A DNA stretch of 22,858 bases from Azoarcus sp. Its GTDB lineage: Bacteria; Pseudomonadota; Gammaproteobacteria; Burkholderiales; Rhodocyclaceae. Below, piece by piece: positions 7,058 to 14,565 of the stretch. Under the pieces are notes generated by a model. That model did not search any database. It was not told where the DNA came from and worked only from the letters and a program-made list of their open reading frames with translations. Position 1 is the first letter of the stretch, and each line of letters opens with the position of its first letter. Location: NCBI GenBank assembly GCA_023230755.1, contig JALNWS010000046.1, positions 1 to 22,858 of the forward strand. The letters are read 5' to 3'. The position numbers and the translations under genes were made by a program.

Positions 7058-7755
7058 TGTGATAATTGTACCTATTCACACATACGCCAAAATAGCCTGA
7101 TGGGCTTTGATGATGGCGTTGGCGAGGTTCAAAGAGTCATAGAGAGGGGACGGCCCTGCCATATCTTCGCCGAGGCAGAACGAAAAGATGATGATGCACT
7201 GATTCGTATTGCCGGGCGAGCAGTGATCATCGGTAGCGGCACACTTCATCCCCGATCGGGAAACACTCAATGACGCAAAAGTCATTGGATGTCAGCGTTC
7301 CTGCCACGACCTCAATTTTGTTCAATACCAAAACCGGCGCTCAGATCAGACTCTGCTTGTAAGCTGAGCGGAGAAAACCATCATGCCGATGTCAAACATG
7401 CAAACGTTACCGCCGTCACGGAACATGTTGAGATGCCAGTCAAGAACCCAAAATGAGCAACGATCACCGCGAAAGCAGATCTGTTCCGGTTATCTTCAAT
7501 GCGAACCCAGGGACGGACTTGGTATGGGTTCAGCCCGCGTTAGCAGGTGGTATCCGGCACCGGAAACGAAGGCCGCCATCCGAGTTTTCGCTTGTCCGAG
7601 GCCCAACGCGGTAGTTGTCGGACGCTTCATGGATGGATTGGCTCAGGCTCTTTGATTCTCGCGCTGCAACGGCGATAGCGACTGACCGCCAGGCCAACAT
7701 GTTCGCCACCCGTTTCTTCATCCGGTGTTGCGTCGCTGTTACTCGGTATTGAAAT
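7058..7755. other. 700-base low-coding gap
   Basis: Base composition is more AT-rich than the neighbours. A 69-codon minus-strand frame (7076-7285) and a 53-codon plus-strand frame (7453-7614) are open, but neither has a domain I recognise or a ribosome binding site worth citing. The area probably contains the beta-lactamase promoter at its left end. The rest looks like decayed or imported DNA, and I cannot assign a function to it. Confidence 0.45.
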
Positions 7756-8424
7756 TCAATCCCACACTGCGTCAATAGCCACCAGCACACGCGGCGAAGC
7801 ATCTTCAGCCACCAGTGGCGAGCGATGGATGATGCCACGGCCGGCATTGCCCTGCCACAGGTCGCCCTTGAGCAACGCGATGGCGAAGGGCGGCACGCCG
7901 TGGATGCCGTCGGTCCCCAGGATCAGTCCCGACTCGCCGTCAGGCAGGCCGCCGCTGCGTGCGCCGAGAAAGCTGCGGTTGGCACAGTCCTCGTTCAACC
8001 ACTCGGTGCCGGGTCCCCGATAGGTGCAGAGCATGCGGATACCGACGTGATCGACATGGAAACGCGGACACATGGCGCGGCCGACAACTTCGAGGCGCAA
8101 TCCGACGGATTCGCAGCCGAGCAGGTCGCCATACAGTTCGGCCATTACGGCCAGGTCGTCAGCCAGGGCCTCACGTCCTGGCAGGTCCGGCAGTCCGGTG
8201 AGCGCAGACAAGTCGGGCCGCTGTCCGACCGGCAGTGCCGTCCGAAACCCATTCACCAGCCTGCCGGACGCAACCGCCGCTTCCAGGTAGGCTGCAATCA
8301 CCTCATCCGCCGCCCGTGGCAGGACTGCGATCTGCACCACGTCCGCGAAGATGGCGGCAAGGTCTGCCGCTTCAGTGCACCAGGCGGCATCTTTCAGAAG
8401 GTGGGGAGCAAACGGGGCATTCAT
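7756..8424 (-). CDS. DUF1826 domain protein, probable zinc-regulon member
   Basis: This 222-residue soluble protein matches DUF1826, whose signature is visible as C-P-R-F-H-V-D-H-V-G-I-R followed by L-C-T-Y-R-G-P-G-T-E-W-L (about residues 118-143). The His-x-Asp-His cluster suggests a metal site, but no reaction is established for the family. GGAGAG lies about nine bases upstream of the ATG at 8424. It follows the TonB receptor by 45 bases on the same strand, so the two are probably co-transcribed from the palindromic operator at 10542-10587. DUF1826 genes are reported next to COG0523 metal chaperones and Zur-regulated genes, which is the basis for linking it to zinc. No COG0523 gene is present in this window. 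Confidence 0.8.
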   Translation of the reverse strand: MNAPFAPHLLKDAAWCTEAADLAAIFADVVQIAVLPRAADEVIAAYLEAAVASGRLVNGFRTALPVGQRPDLSALTGLPDLPGREALADDLAVMAELYGDLLGCESVGLRLEVVGRAMCPRFHVDHVGIRMLCTYRGPGTEWLNEDCANRSFLGARSGGLPDGESGLILGTDGIHGVPPFAIALLKGDLWQGNAGRGIIHRSPLVAEDASPRVLVAIDAVWD

Positions 8425-8469
8425 CTTTCCAATCTCTCCATGACGGGCATGATTTGCGAAAATTCGGGA

Positions 8470-10527
8470 TCAGAACCGCAAGTTAACGCCCAGCTTCACA
8501 TTGCGCCCACTTTCCCAATTGGCAACTTCCTCCCCTGCGCTCAGCACAAGAACGGTCGTGTGGTCCGCGTATTTCCTGTCGAACAGGTTGTCGATGCCGA
8601 AGTTAACGGTCAGGTCATCACCGCTCAGCGGCATCCAGGTCAGGCGAACGTTGTGGACGGCATATCCCGGTTTCTCAGGCCGTGTTGGACGCACGTCCTT
8701 GAGCCGCTTCACCGCAGTCAGCGAGTAGCCCAGGCTGAGCGTGTCGCGCGCTTGCCATTCCACATCCAGAACCAGGCGATCGCCGACCGAGGCGCCGATG
8801 CGCGCCGAGTCGCCAGTCGTGTCAAGCGGCAGGCCGGCGTAATCGCGGATCTTGCTGTGACTGTAGCTGGCGTTGATCAAAATGCTGCCTGCCCCCCAGT
8901 GCCCCCGCAGCTCGTAGCCGCGCGTGGTGATGTCGCCGGGCGCATTGGTGATCCGGTCCGTGACACCCCCGGCGCCTTCGCCAGGAATGATCTGGTAGTC
9001 GCGAATTGTGGTGTGAAAAAGCGCCAGGTCGAGGCCGGCATGGTCGTTGGCGACCAGCACACCATGACCGTGCCATTTAATGCCCAACTGCTTCTGGATG
9101 CCGCGTTCCGGGTCAAGCTTGCCGTTCTCGCCGAGCGTGAAAGGACGTGGGGTGGTAAAGGTCGGTGGCAGAAAATACTTGTGCAACCAGCCCGACTGAT
9201 TGAGTTTCCCGCCGCGTATCGATTCGCCATACCCGGCGTAGAGCATCAGGTCTGTCTTGCCTGGAGGCAGGAGATCCCACTCAGCGCTCAGGTTGGGCGA
9301 GGTCGCACTCCCGCTGGTTGAATAGCCGTTGGCGTAATCCGTGTCGTAGCGATCGACGCGCAATCCACCCGAGAGCCGGAAGCCGTAGAAGTCAATGCGG
9401 TCCTGCAGGTAGATGCCCAGATTTCTCGCCGTTTCATCCCAGCGCTGGGTGGCGTCGATGCGCACGCCACGATCGTGGAAGTAATCAACCCCCGCAGTCA
9501 GCGCGTGGCGGGCCCCGGTGGCGTTGAATGTGGCGGTATTGTGCAGATCGAAGCCATGGCTGCGCGTCAGCCATTCAGTCTCGTCGCCGACGGCCGTAGT
9601 GAAGATGTTATCGTCAAAAAGGAGGCCGCTTTCGTTAGCGTAAATCGTCGTTTGCACGTCGATCAGTGGATTGCTCGCCGACCGGTAGCGGTGGCGCAGC
9701 GTGTGGGTTTCGCGAGAAAACCGCTGATCGTCCAGACTCTGAACGGCATTATTGGTGACCCAAGGCCAGTTGGCGCGCAAGGAGCCACCGGTGTTTTCAT
9801 TGCGCTCGCTCGAGAAGGTCAGGCTGTGCCCGTTCTGTTCGAGCAGATTGGCCTTGAACAAGTAGCTGAGGCGACGGCCGTCAGTGCTCGGCATCTCCTC
9901 TCCGCCCCCCGCACGCAGTTTCTCCGCATCCTCGTGGCGTACGTAGGCCAGCAAGCCGATTTTGCCGTCAAGCAGACCGTAAGCGGAAGCCGTGCCGCCA
10001 ATGCTGCGGTCGGCGCTTTCAAATTGCAGACCGATGCGACCGCCGGCCGTCTGTCCCGGACGCAGCAGGTCCTGAGCATCGACCGTCTCGAAGCGCACAC
10101 TGCCGCCCAGCGCCCCTGGACCGGCGTCGGCCGGACTGGCCCCGGTATCGACGACAACTCGCCGTAACAGATAGGGGTCGACCGTCATCCGTGACTGATG
10201 GTGAAAATTGTTGGCGCCCTGGCGCGCGCCATCGATCTGGACGTTGAGATTCAGATCTTCGACCCCGCGCAGAAAGATCTTTTGCCCGTTGCGCGCACCG
10301 GTCCCCACCGAGACTGCCGGCTCGCTGACGAACACATCTTGTAGATCGCGCGCCTGCGTGCGCGCCAGTGAGTCGGTGTCAATATCGCGGACACCGGCCC
10401 CCGGCAGGACTTCAACGGCGGCACTTACAGTCACTGAATCGAGCATCGTGGCTTCGTCTGACAGAGCGGGAACTGCGACAGCAAGGGCCGAGAAAAGCAC
10501 CAAGAAATGATGAAGGCGTGGATGCAT
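8470..10527 (-). CDS. TonB-dependent outer-membrane receptor
   Basis: This is a 685-residue outer-membrane transporter. The signal peptide is about residues 1-23 (hydrophobic core, cleavage near ALS-DE). A TonB-box-like segment (MLDSVTVSA) follows, then a plug domain (about 45-160, with the FLRGVEDLN..V.IDGAR pattern and GALGGSVRFET) and a 22-strand-type beta barrel. It ends in V-N-L-R-F, the terminal Phe typical of outer-membrane proteins. Such receptors import metal chelates, haem or cobalamin using TonB energy. The divergent Fur/Zur regulator and the downstream DUF1826 gene point to zinc, with iron or haem as the alternative. A His-containing stretch in the plug (NNFHHQSRM) could bind metal or haem. 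The start at 10527 has only a weak ribosome binding site, and the -10-like GATAAT lies inside the shared palindrome. Confidence 0.93.
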   Translation of the reverse strand: MHPRLHHFLVLFSALAVAVPALSDEATMLDSVTVSAAVEVLPGAGVRDIDTDSLARTQARDLQDVFVSEPAVSVGTGARNGQKIFLRGVEDLNLNVQIDGARQGANNFHHQSRMTVDPYLLRRVVVDTGASPADAGPGALGGSVRFETVDAQDLLRPGQTAGGRIGLQFESADRSIGGTASAYGLLDGKIGLLAYVRHEDAEKLRAGGGEEMPSTDGRRLSYLFKANLLEQNGHSLTFSSERNENTGGSLRANWPWVTNNAVQSLDDQRFSRETHTLRHRYRSASNPLIDVQTTIYANESGLLFDDNIFTTAVGDETEWLTRSHGFDLHNTATFNATGARHALTAGVDYFHDRGVRIDATQRWDETARNLGIYLQDRIDFYGFRLSGGLRVDRYDTDYANGYSTSGSATSPNLSAEWDLLPPGKTDLMLYAGYGESIRGGKLNQSGWLHKYFLPPTFTTPRPFTLGENGKLDPERGIQKQLGIKWHGHGVLVANDHAGLDLALFHTTIRDYQIIPGEGAGGVTDRITNAPGDITTRGYELRGHWGAGSILINASYSHSKIRDYAGLPLDTTGDSARIGASVGDRLVLDVEWQARDTLSLGYSLTAVKRLKDVRPTRPEKPGYAVHNVRLTWMPLSGDDLTVNFGIDNLFDRKYADHTTVLVLSAGEEVANWESGRNVKLGVNLRF

Positions 10528-10541
10528 GGCAAAGACTTCGA

Positions 10542-10587
10542 ATGTGTCAGAATTGATAATGATAACGCATTATCAATTCTGACACAT
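10542..10587. promoter_or_regulatory. Fur/Zur-type operator: 46-bp perfect dyad
   Basis: The left arm 10542-10561 and right arm 10568-10587 are perfect reverse complements over 20 bases, with the spacer ATAACG (10562-10567). The inner part, GATAATG..CATTATC, is very close to the classical Fur box and also resembles Zur boxes. It sits between the divergent starts of the TonB receptor (10527) and the Fur-family gene (10611). A GATAAT hexamer in each arm (10555-10560, and 10569-10574 on the minus strand) could serve as the two -10 elements, so one bound repressor would block both directions. Confidence 0.85.
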
Positions 10588-10610
10588 GAGCGTCTGATAC
10601 CATTGCGCTC

Positions 10611-10994
10611 ATGAGCTTTCCGGAACGATCAACTCGCCAACGCCAGATTCTCCTTGCCGCCCTCAGCAGCGCCGGGCGTCCGCTGTTGCCTGGTGAACTC
10701 CATGAGATCGCGCGGGCAGAGGTCCCCGGCCTAGGGATTGCAACGGTTTATCGCAACCTGAAACTCCTTCTCGATGAAGGCATCCTGCAGGCAGTGAATC
10801 TGCCGGGCGAGAATGTCCGCTACGAAATACGGGCACAGCCGCATCACCACCATTTCCAGTGTCGCACCTGCGGCCGTGTCTTCGATATCCCCGGTTGCCC
10901 GGGTTCACTGGAACATTTGGCACCCGCCGGCTTCATCGCCGATGGCCACGAGCTGACCTTATACGGACGCTGCCCCGACTGCGCCCGGGCTTAG
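10611..10994 (+). CDS. Fur-family metalloregulator, probably Zur
   Basis: This 127-residue protein is a compact Fur-family repressor. The N-terminal winged helix has the recognition element A-T-V-Y-R-N-L (residues 44-50). The dimerisation and metal domain has the run of four His at 78-81, then C84-x2-C87, and a second pair C121-x2-C124 at the end, giving the structural Cys4 zinc site. It lacks the acidic extension of many true Fur proteins, and its linked genes (a TonB receptor and DUF1826) favour a zinc sensor. Iron-sensing Fur or a manganese or peroxide relative cannot be excluded. It is divergent from the receptor and probably autoregulated through the 46-bp palindrome. A second dyad, ATGAGCG (10586-10592) with CGCTCAT (10606-10612), overlaps its start codon. 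Confidence 0.88.
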   Translation: MSFPERSTRQRQILLAALSSAGRPLLPGELHEIARAEVPGLGIATVYRNLKLLLDEGILQAVNLPGENVRYEIRAQPHHHHFQCRTCGRVFDIPGCPGSLEHLAPAGFIADGHELTLYGRCPDCARA

Positions 10995-11338
10995 GACAAA
11001 CGCCTGCGGTGTTCTCGCATCAGAAGTCCTGCCGAGAACGGAATAGCCCATGTCAGCGCCGTTGAATTATTCCTGGCTCGGCAGCAATCGCGTCATGACG
11101 ACGAAGAAGCAAGCCAGCGATTGAACAGCAGGTCACCGGCACATTTCCACCCGAGTTTCGCCTCACGCCCAACGGCAGCAGTGGCCGAGCAGTTGCCCTT
11201 GCTCACGGCCTGAGGCAGATCTGCGGCCGAAGCGGCCGATCCTTTCATCCTTCTCCCGGACAGCTAACTCAACGCTCACTCTCGCTTGCTAACTTCTCAA
11301 TCACGCGATTACCCGCGTGTTCAAGAGGAGTAAGCGAC
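10995..11338. other. intergenic region ahead of the chimeric gene
   Basis: These 344 bases have no supported gene. A dyad GTTCTCG (11011-11017) with CGAGAAC (11033-11039) follows the Fur/Zur stop but lacks a T-tract. A 24-codon frame (11050-11124) is too short to support. The right end carries a good ribosome binding site AGAGGAG (11324-11330), which belongs to the next reading frame. Confidence 0.5.
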
Positions 11339-11878
11339 ATGAAACACAAGACCATTCTGGCCGCCATTGCGATCCTTTCCGCGACCGCTGTTGGTGGCGC
11401 CTATGCGGCCAAGTCGGCCGACAACGACGCCCTTGCCATTGCCAACGCAAAGGTCAGCCTGACCCACGCCGAGTCGCTGGAGTCGATGTGCGAGCGCGCG
11501 CAACAACTGACGGAACAATTGCTCAGCCCGGCCAAGACTCAGGCCGGCACCGGCGATGATTCGCAGATCGATGTTTCGAGCATGGCAAGAGAACTGATCG
11601 CCGAATGCGTGCCGGTCGCCGAAGCACGGCAGATCGACCTGGGGCGGGAGGAAGCCACACCGCTTTCGCTGTATGGCTCGCCGCACGCATTGCACCTGAT
11701 CATCCGCAATGCGCTGGACAATGCGCTGAAAGAAACCCAACCGCGCGGAGAGGTGACGCTTCGGCTCTGCGCCAGCAGCGATCACGCCGTGATCGAGGTC
11801 ATCGACAACGGCCCCGGGATCCCCGATGCGGAGCGCGCGTGCTCAACGCGATCGGGGCGGCCTTGTGGGCACTCGTGA
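11339..11878 (+). pseudogene. PepSY-type N-terminus fused to sensor histidine kinase fragment
   Basis: The frame starts well: ribosome binding site AGAGGAG, ATG 11339 and a signal peptide (residues 1-23, ending GGAYA-A). It continues KSADNDALAIANAKVSLTHAE, which is the beginning of small exported PepSY-domain proteins. At about residue 46 it jumps in frame into the back of a histidine kinase: the helix after the H-box (ERAQQLTEQLLSPAK), then an ATPase domain with N-box N-A-L-D-N-A-L and G1 box D-N-G-P-G-I-P. The H-box histidine, the sensor and membrane parts and the G2 box are absent, so it cannot act as a kinase. A PepSY gene, response regulator and kinase are often neighbours, so one internal deletion explains the fusion. 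The last residues (about 168-179) are out of context, where IS3-derived sequence begins. Confidence 0.75.
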
Positions 11879-12420
11879 TCGCAGGCACCTGTCCGACAGA
11901 CAGATGCTGGCCCTCTGATCCGCGCAATTCATACCGAGCTCAAGGACGCCTACGGCAGTCCACGCATGACGGCGGACATCGTGACGGATGCGCTAACCAT
12001 GGACTGGATCAGGAAGCATCCGGCAGCGGGTCTGCTGCATCACTCCGACCGGTTGAATTCACCCAGTACGCCTGCCACGTCTTTCAGGACAAGCTCAGGG
12101 CCTGCGGCATGAGCTGCTCGATGGGCCGGAAAGGGAGTTGCTGGGACAACGCGCCGACCGAGAGCGGGTTCGACAGTTTCAAGAACGAGCGGGTGCATGG
12201 TGTTCGCTACGCCACGCACGCCGAGATCAAGGCCACCAGTTTTGAATACATCGAGGTTTTCTACAATCGGAAACGGCAGCATTCGACACTGGACTACAAG
12301 TCGCCCGCTCAGCTTCTGGAAAACGGGCTCAGAACGCCGCATCAGGAAAAACGGGGAGCATGAAAACCACCCGTTGGCAGACGAAAACCCGAGGGAAGCT
12401 CAACATACCGCGTACCGATC
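11850..12420 (+). mobile_element. IS3-family insertion sequence remnant
   Basis: This is the body of the decayed element around the broken transposase. The left boundary is placed where the histidine-kinase sequence ends (after the D-N-G-P-G-I-P box). The right boundary is an estimate some 55 bases past the transposase stop. I could not identify terminal inverted repeats or a target-site duplication, and OrfA is absent, so the left part of the element is lost. Confidence 0.6.
11862..12363 (+). pseudogene. decayed IS3-family transposase (OrfB)
   Basis: Parts of an IS3-family OrfB are recognisable in three frames. The segment RDRRHLSDRQMLAL precedes LIRAIHTELKDAYGSPRM, with a frameshift between them (extra CT near 11917). 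The latter runs straight into TADIVTDALTM..LLHHSDR, and a second frameshift (about 12051-12062) leads to CHVFQDKLRACGMSCS..GSCWDNAPTESGFDSFKNERVHG and FYNRKRQHSTLDYKSP. The normal middle, containing the first two catalytic Asp residues (WTSDITYI..LYLAVVLD), is missing. Deletion seems to have joined the two P-R-M sites at CCACGCATG (11960-11968). Only the final Glu of the DDE triad remains (NAPTES), so it is inactive. The C-terminal 98 residues stay open in frame to TGA at 12361-12363. Confidence 0.88.
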
Positions 12421-12479
12421 TGACACCTGCCAGCACTGCCGGCCTGAATACCGGTCAGCAACTGGCAGGCTGCCATTGA

Positions 12480-12794
12480 CTACTTGATGCGCATGTCGTT
12501 TTTGACCGAGCTCACGCCGCCCACGCTGCGTGCCAGCCCAACCGCCTTCCTGGCATCTGCTTCGGAACTCACAAAGCCACTGAGTTGCACCACGCCCTTG
12601 AAGGTCTCAACGTTGATTTCTGCAGCCTTCAGCATCGGATCCTTGAAGATGGCAGCCTTGACTTTAGTGGTGATCACACTGTCATCGATGTATTCGCCCG
12701 TGCCTTCCTGCCTGTGCGTCGAACCGCAGCCTGCCGCCGATATCAGCGTGACAGCGAGAATCGCTGCGGATAGATATTTGCCAACTGTTTTCAT
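12480..12794 (-). CDS. BON-domain lipoprotein
   Basis: This 104-residue lipoprotein has a signal peptide ending in the lipobox L-I-S-A-A-G-C (Cys about 23). A single BON domain follows (about residues 37-104): DDSVITTKVKAAIFKD, VETFKGVVQLSGFVSS and the final V-S-S-V-K-N-D-M-R-I. BON proteins of the OsmY type sit in the periplasm or on membranes, are thought to bind phospholipid and are commonly induced by osmotic or envelope stress. GGAG lies about nine bases before the start on the minus strand. It faces away from the neighbouring Crp-like gene across about 290 bases, so the two might share a control region. Two-BON OsmY proteins are about twice this length, and this one looks complete as a one-domain form. 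Confidence 0.92.
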   Translation of the reverse strand: MKTVGKYLSAAILAVTLISAAGCGSTHRQEGTGEYIDDSVITTKVKAAIFKDPMLKAAEINVETFKGVVQLSGFVSSEADARKAVGLARSVGGVSSVKNDMRIK

Positions 12795-13086
12795 GAACTT
12801 AATCTCCGGATGTCGTTAAGAACGGCGCATTCCAGAATCGGAAGCTGGCAGTTTGACGACGAACCACCGCCGCTGTCGGTCTGAACGTTACAGTTCGGGG
12901 AAAAGTCACTCGAACCCTCTTCACCCCTTGTAGCGCAGCCTCAGAGCAGCATGAACGACTGGACAGGCGCAGTCGGTGCGGTGGCGCACCCTGCGCACCT
13001 ATGCTCACCTTATACTGTGGGCACCCCACTGCCCCCGACTTTGTCAGGGGACGCCATTCAATCGTGCCGTCCCATTGGAGAATGCG

Positions 13087-13803
13087 GTGTCTGAGCCCTC
13101 GCCCATCCAGAACCATCTCCTTGCCGCCCTCCCCGAGGAAGATCGCGAGCGTCTCTTTCCATGTCTGGAATTGGTCCCGATGCCGCTCGGTCATGTCCTC
13201 TACGAGTCTGGCATCACGATGCGCCACGTCTATTTTCCGATTACGTCCATCGTCTCCCTGCTCTACGTCATGGAAGATGGCGCATCGGCCGAGATCGCCG
13301 TGGTCGGCAATGAAGGCGTTGTTGGCGTATCCCTGTTCATGGGCGGTGAAACCACCAACAACCGGGCAGTCGTGCAAAGCGCAGGCCACGCCTATCGGTT
13401 AAAGGGGCCGTTGCTGAAGGAGGAGTTCTTTCGCGCCGGACCGATGCAGCGCCTGTTGTTGCGCTACACCCAGGCACTGCTGACGCAAATGGCGCAGACC
13501 GCCGTATGCAATCGCCACCACACGCTGGACCAGCAGTTCTGCCGCTGGTTGCTGCTGAGTCTCGACCGTTTGTCTTCCAACGAACTGGTGATGACCCAGG
13601 AATTGATCGCCAACATGCTCGGCGTGCGCCGCGAAGGCGTCACCGAAGCAGCCGGCAACGTGCAACGGGCCGGCCTGATCGAGTACCGCCGGGGTCACAT
13701 CAGCGTTCTCGACCGCCCCGGCCTCGAGGCCAGAGCCTGCGAGTGCTACGCCGTGGTGAAGAAAGAGTTCGACCGCCTGCTGCCCTATTCGATCGACGAG
13801 TGA
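13087..13803 (+). CDS. Crp/Fnr-family transcriptional regulator
   Basis: This 238-residue regulator starts at GTG 13087, with TGGAG at 13076-13080. A longer open frame from 12976 lacks support. A cyclic-nucleotide-binding-like beta barrel fills about residues 15-130 (HVYFPITSIVSLLYVMEDGASAEIAVVGNEGVVGVSLFMGG), and a Crp-type winged helix fills about 150-225 (MTQELIANMLGVRREGVTEAAGNVQRAGLIEYRRGHISVLD). I do not see the Arg/Ser phosphate-binding set of true cAMP receptors or the N-terminal Cys cluster of Fnr, so the signal is unknown. It belongs to the same subfamily as the gene at 14566. Surrounding lipoprotein and small stress-type genes suggest an envelope or stress role, which is inferred from context only. 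Confidence 0.9.
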   Translation: MSEPSPIQNHLLAALPEEDRERLFPCLELVPMPLGHVLYESGITMRHVYFPITSIVSLLYVMEDGASAEIAVVGNEGVVGVSLFMGGETTNNRAVVQSAGHAYRLKGPLLKEEFFRAGPMQRLLLRYTQALLTQMAQTAVCNRHHTLDQQFCRWLLLSLDRLSSNELVMTQELIANMLGVRREGVTEAAGNVQRAGLIEYRRGHISVLDRPGLEARACECYAVVKKEFDRLLPYSIDE

Positions 13804-13991
13804 GCCGCATCAAGTGCGTGCCTGCAAGGCTTCCATGACGACAGCCTGACAATCGCCCGGTCGGTGCCTATGTTCGCCACCAGACAGACGGCCGTCGCTC
13901 ACCGCTTAACATCGAGAGCACTACTGCAACCCGCGCAGCACCATCCCAGGACGGCTTGCGGCCATCACGCATCACTCCAAGGAACCCAATC

Positions 13992-14309
13992 ATGCTGATC
14001 ATCTTCAAGTCTGCCGCCAGCGGCGACGTGATTACCCTCGAGCCCAACGGCAAGGAAATGCTCGATGTGCTGGGCAAGGACCGGGAGGACGCGCAAGGGA
14101 TCGTCACCGTGGCACAGCTTCCCGACGCGATTGCGCGTGTACGGCGCGCCATCGAGGGCGATGTCGCCGCACACGCGGGTCAGGCCCCCGTCGATGACAC
14201 CAAACAGACCCCGGACGGCGACATTTCCTTCCATCAGCGAGGCCTGCCCCTGCTCGAACTGCTGGAACGCTCACTGGCCGAAAATGTCCCGGTAACCTGG
14301 GGCGTATAG
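13992..14309 (+). CDS. DUF1840 domain protein
   Basis: This 105-residue protein has the DUF1840 opening (MLIIFKSAASGDVITLEPNGKEMLDVLGKD) and the typical G-I-V-T-V-A-Q-L-P-D-A-I-A-R-V-R-R-A-I segment. The second half ends in G-L-P-L-L-E-L-L-E-R-S-L-A-E-N-V-P-V-T-W-G-V. No biochemical function is known for the family, which I associate mainly with betaproteobacteria. It is predicted cytosolic, with no signal peptide or membrane segment. I use ATG 13992, preceded by AAGGAA (13979-13984). The frame extends upstream to 13956, but only the later start matches the family N-terminus. It lies between the two Crp-like regulators, about 190 bases after the first. Confidence 0.9.
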   Translation: MLIIFKSAASGDVITLEPNGKEMLDVLGKDREDAQGIVTVAQLPDAIARVRRAIEGDVAAHAGQAPVDDTKQTPDGDISFHQRGLPLLELLERSLAENVPVTWGV

Positions 14310-14565
14310 CCATGCTGAAAACGAGGCCGAGCATGCCCGGAACAGGGTGCTTTGCCTCGATTTCGCTCTTCGGACATTATCACCTGGCCCCAGCGGACCC
14401 TGTCCGATCAGCTTGGTTTGTGCGTTAGCGTCCAGACCGCTTTCCGCTTCACGGCTAGTCTCCCCCAAGCTTCCCCTGACGATCCCTTCGCCGGAGGCCG
14501 CGTTTCCCGGCAAGCACGCCCCCACAGGCAGCGCCGCGACATCCCCGACCCGCAAGGAGCCTCCC

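Noticed and set aside
7076..7285. 69-codon minus-strand frame upstream of the beta-lactamase
   Set aside because: It has no recognised domain or ribosome binding site and probably arises by chance in the low-coding gap.
7453..7614. 53-codon plus-strand frame beginning MSNDHRE
   Set aside because: It has no ribosome binding site, family resemblance or context, so it cannot be told from chance.
7825..9321. 498-codon plus-strand open frame
   Set aside because: It lies opposite the DUF1826 and TonB receptor genes, has no domain and reads as a composition-driven shadow.
9475..10167. 230-codon plus-strand open frame
   Set aside because: It is antisense to the plug and early barrel of the TonB receptor and has no motif.
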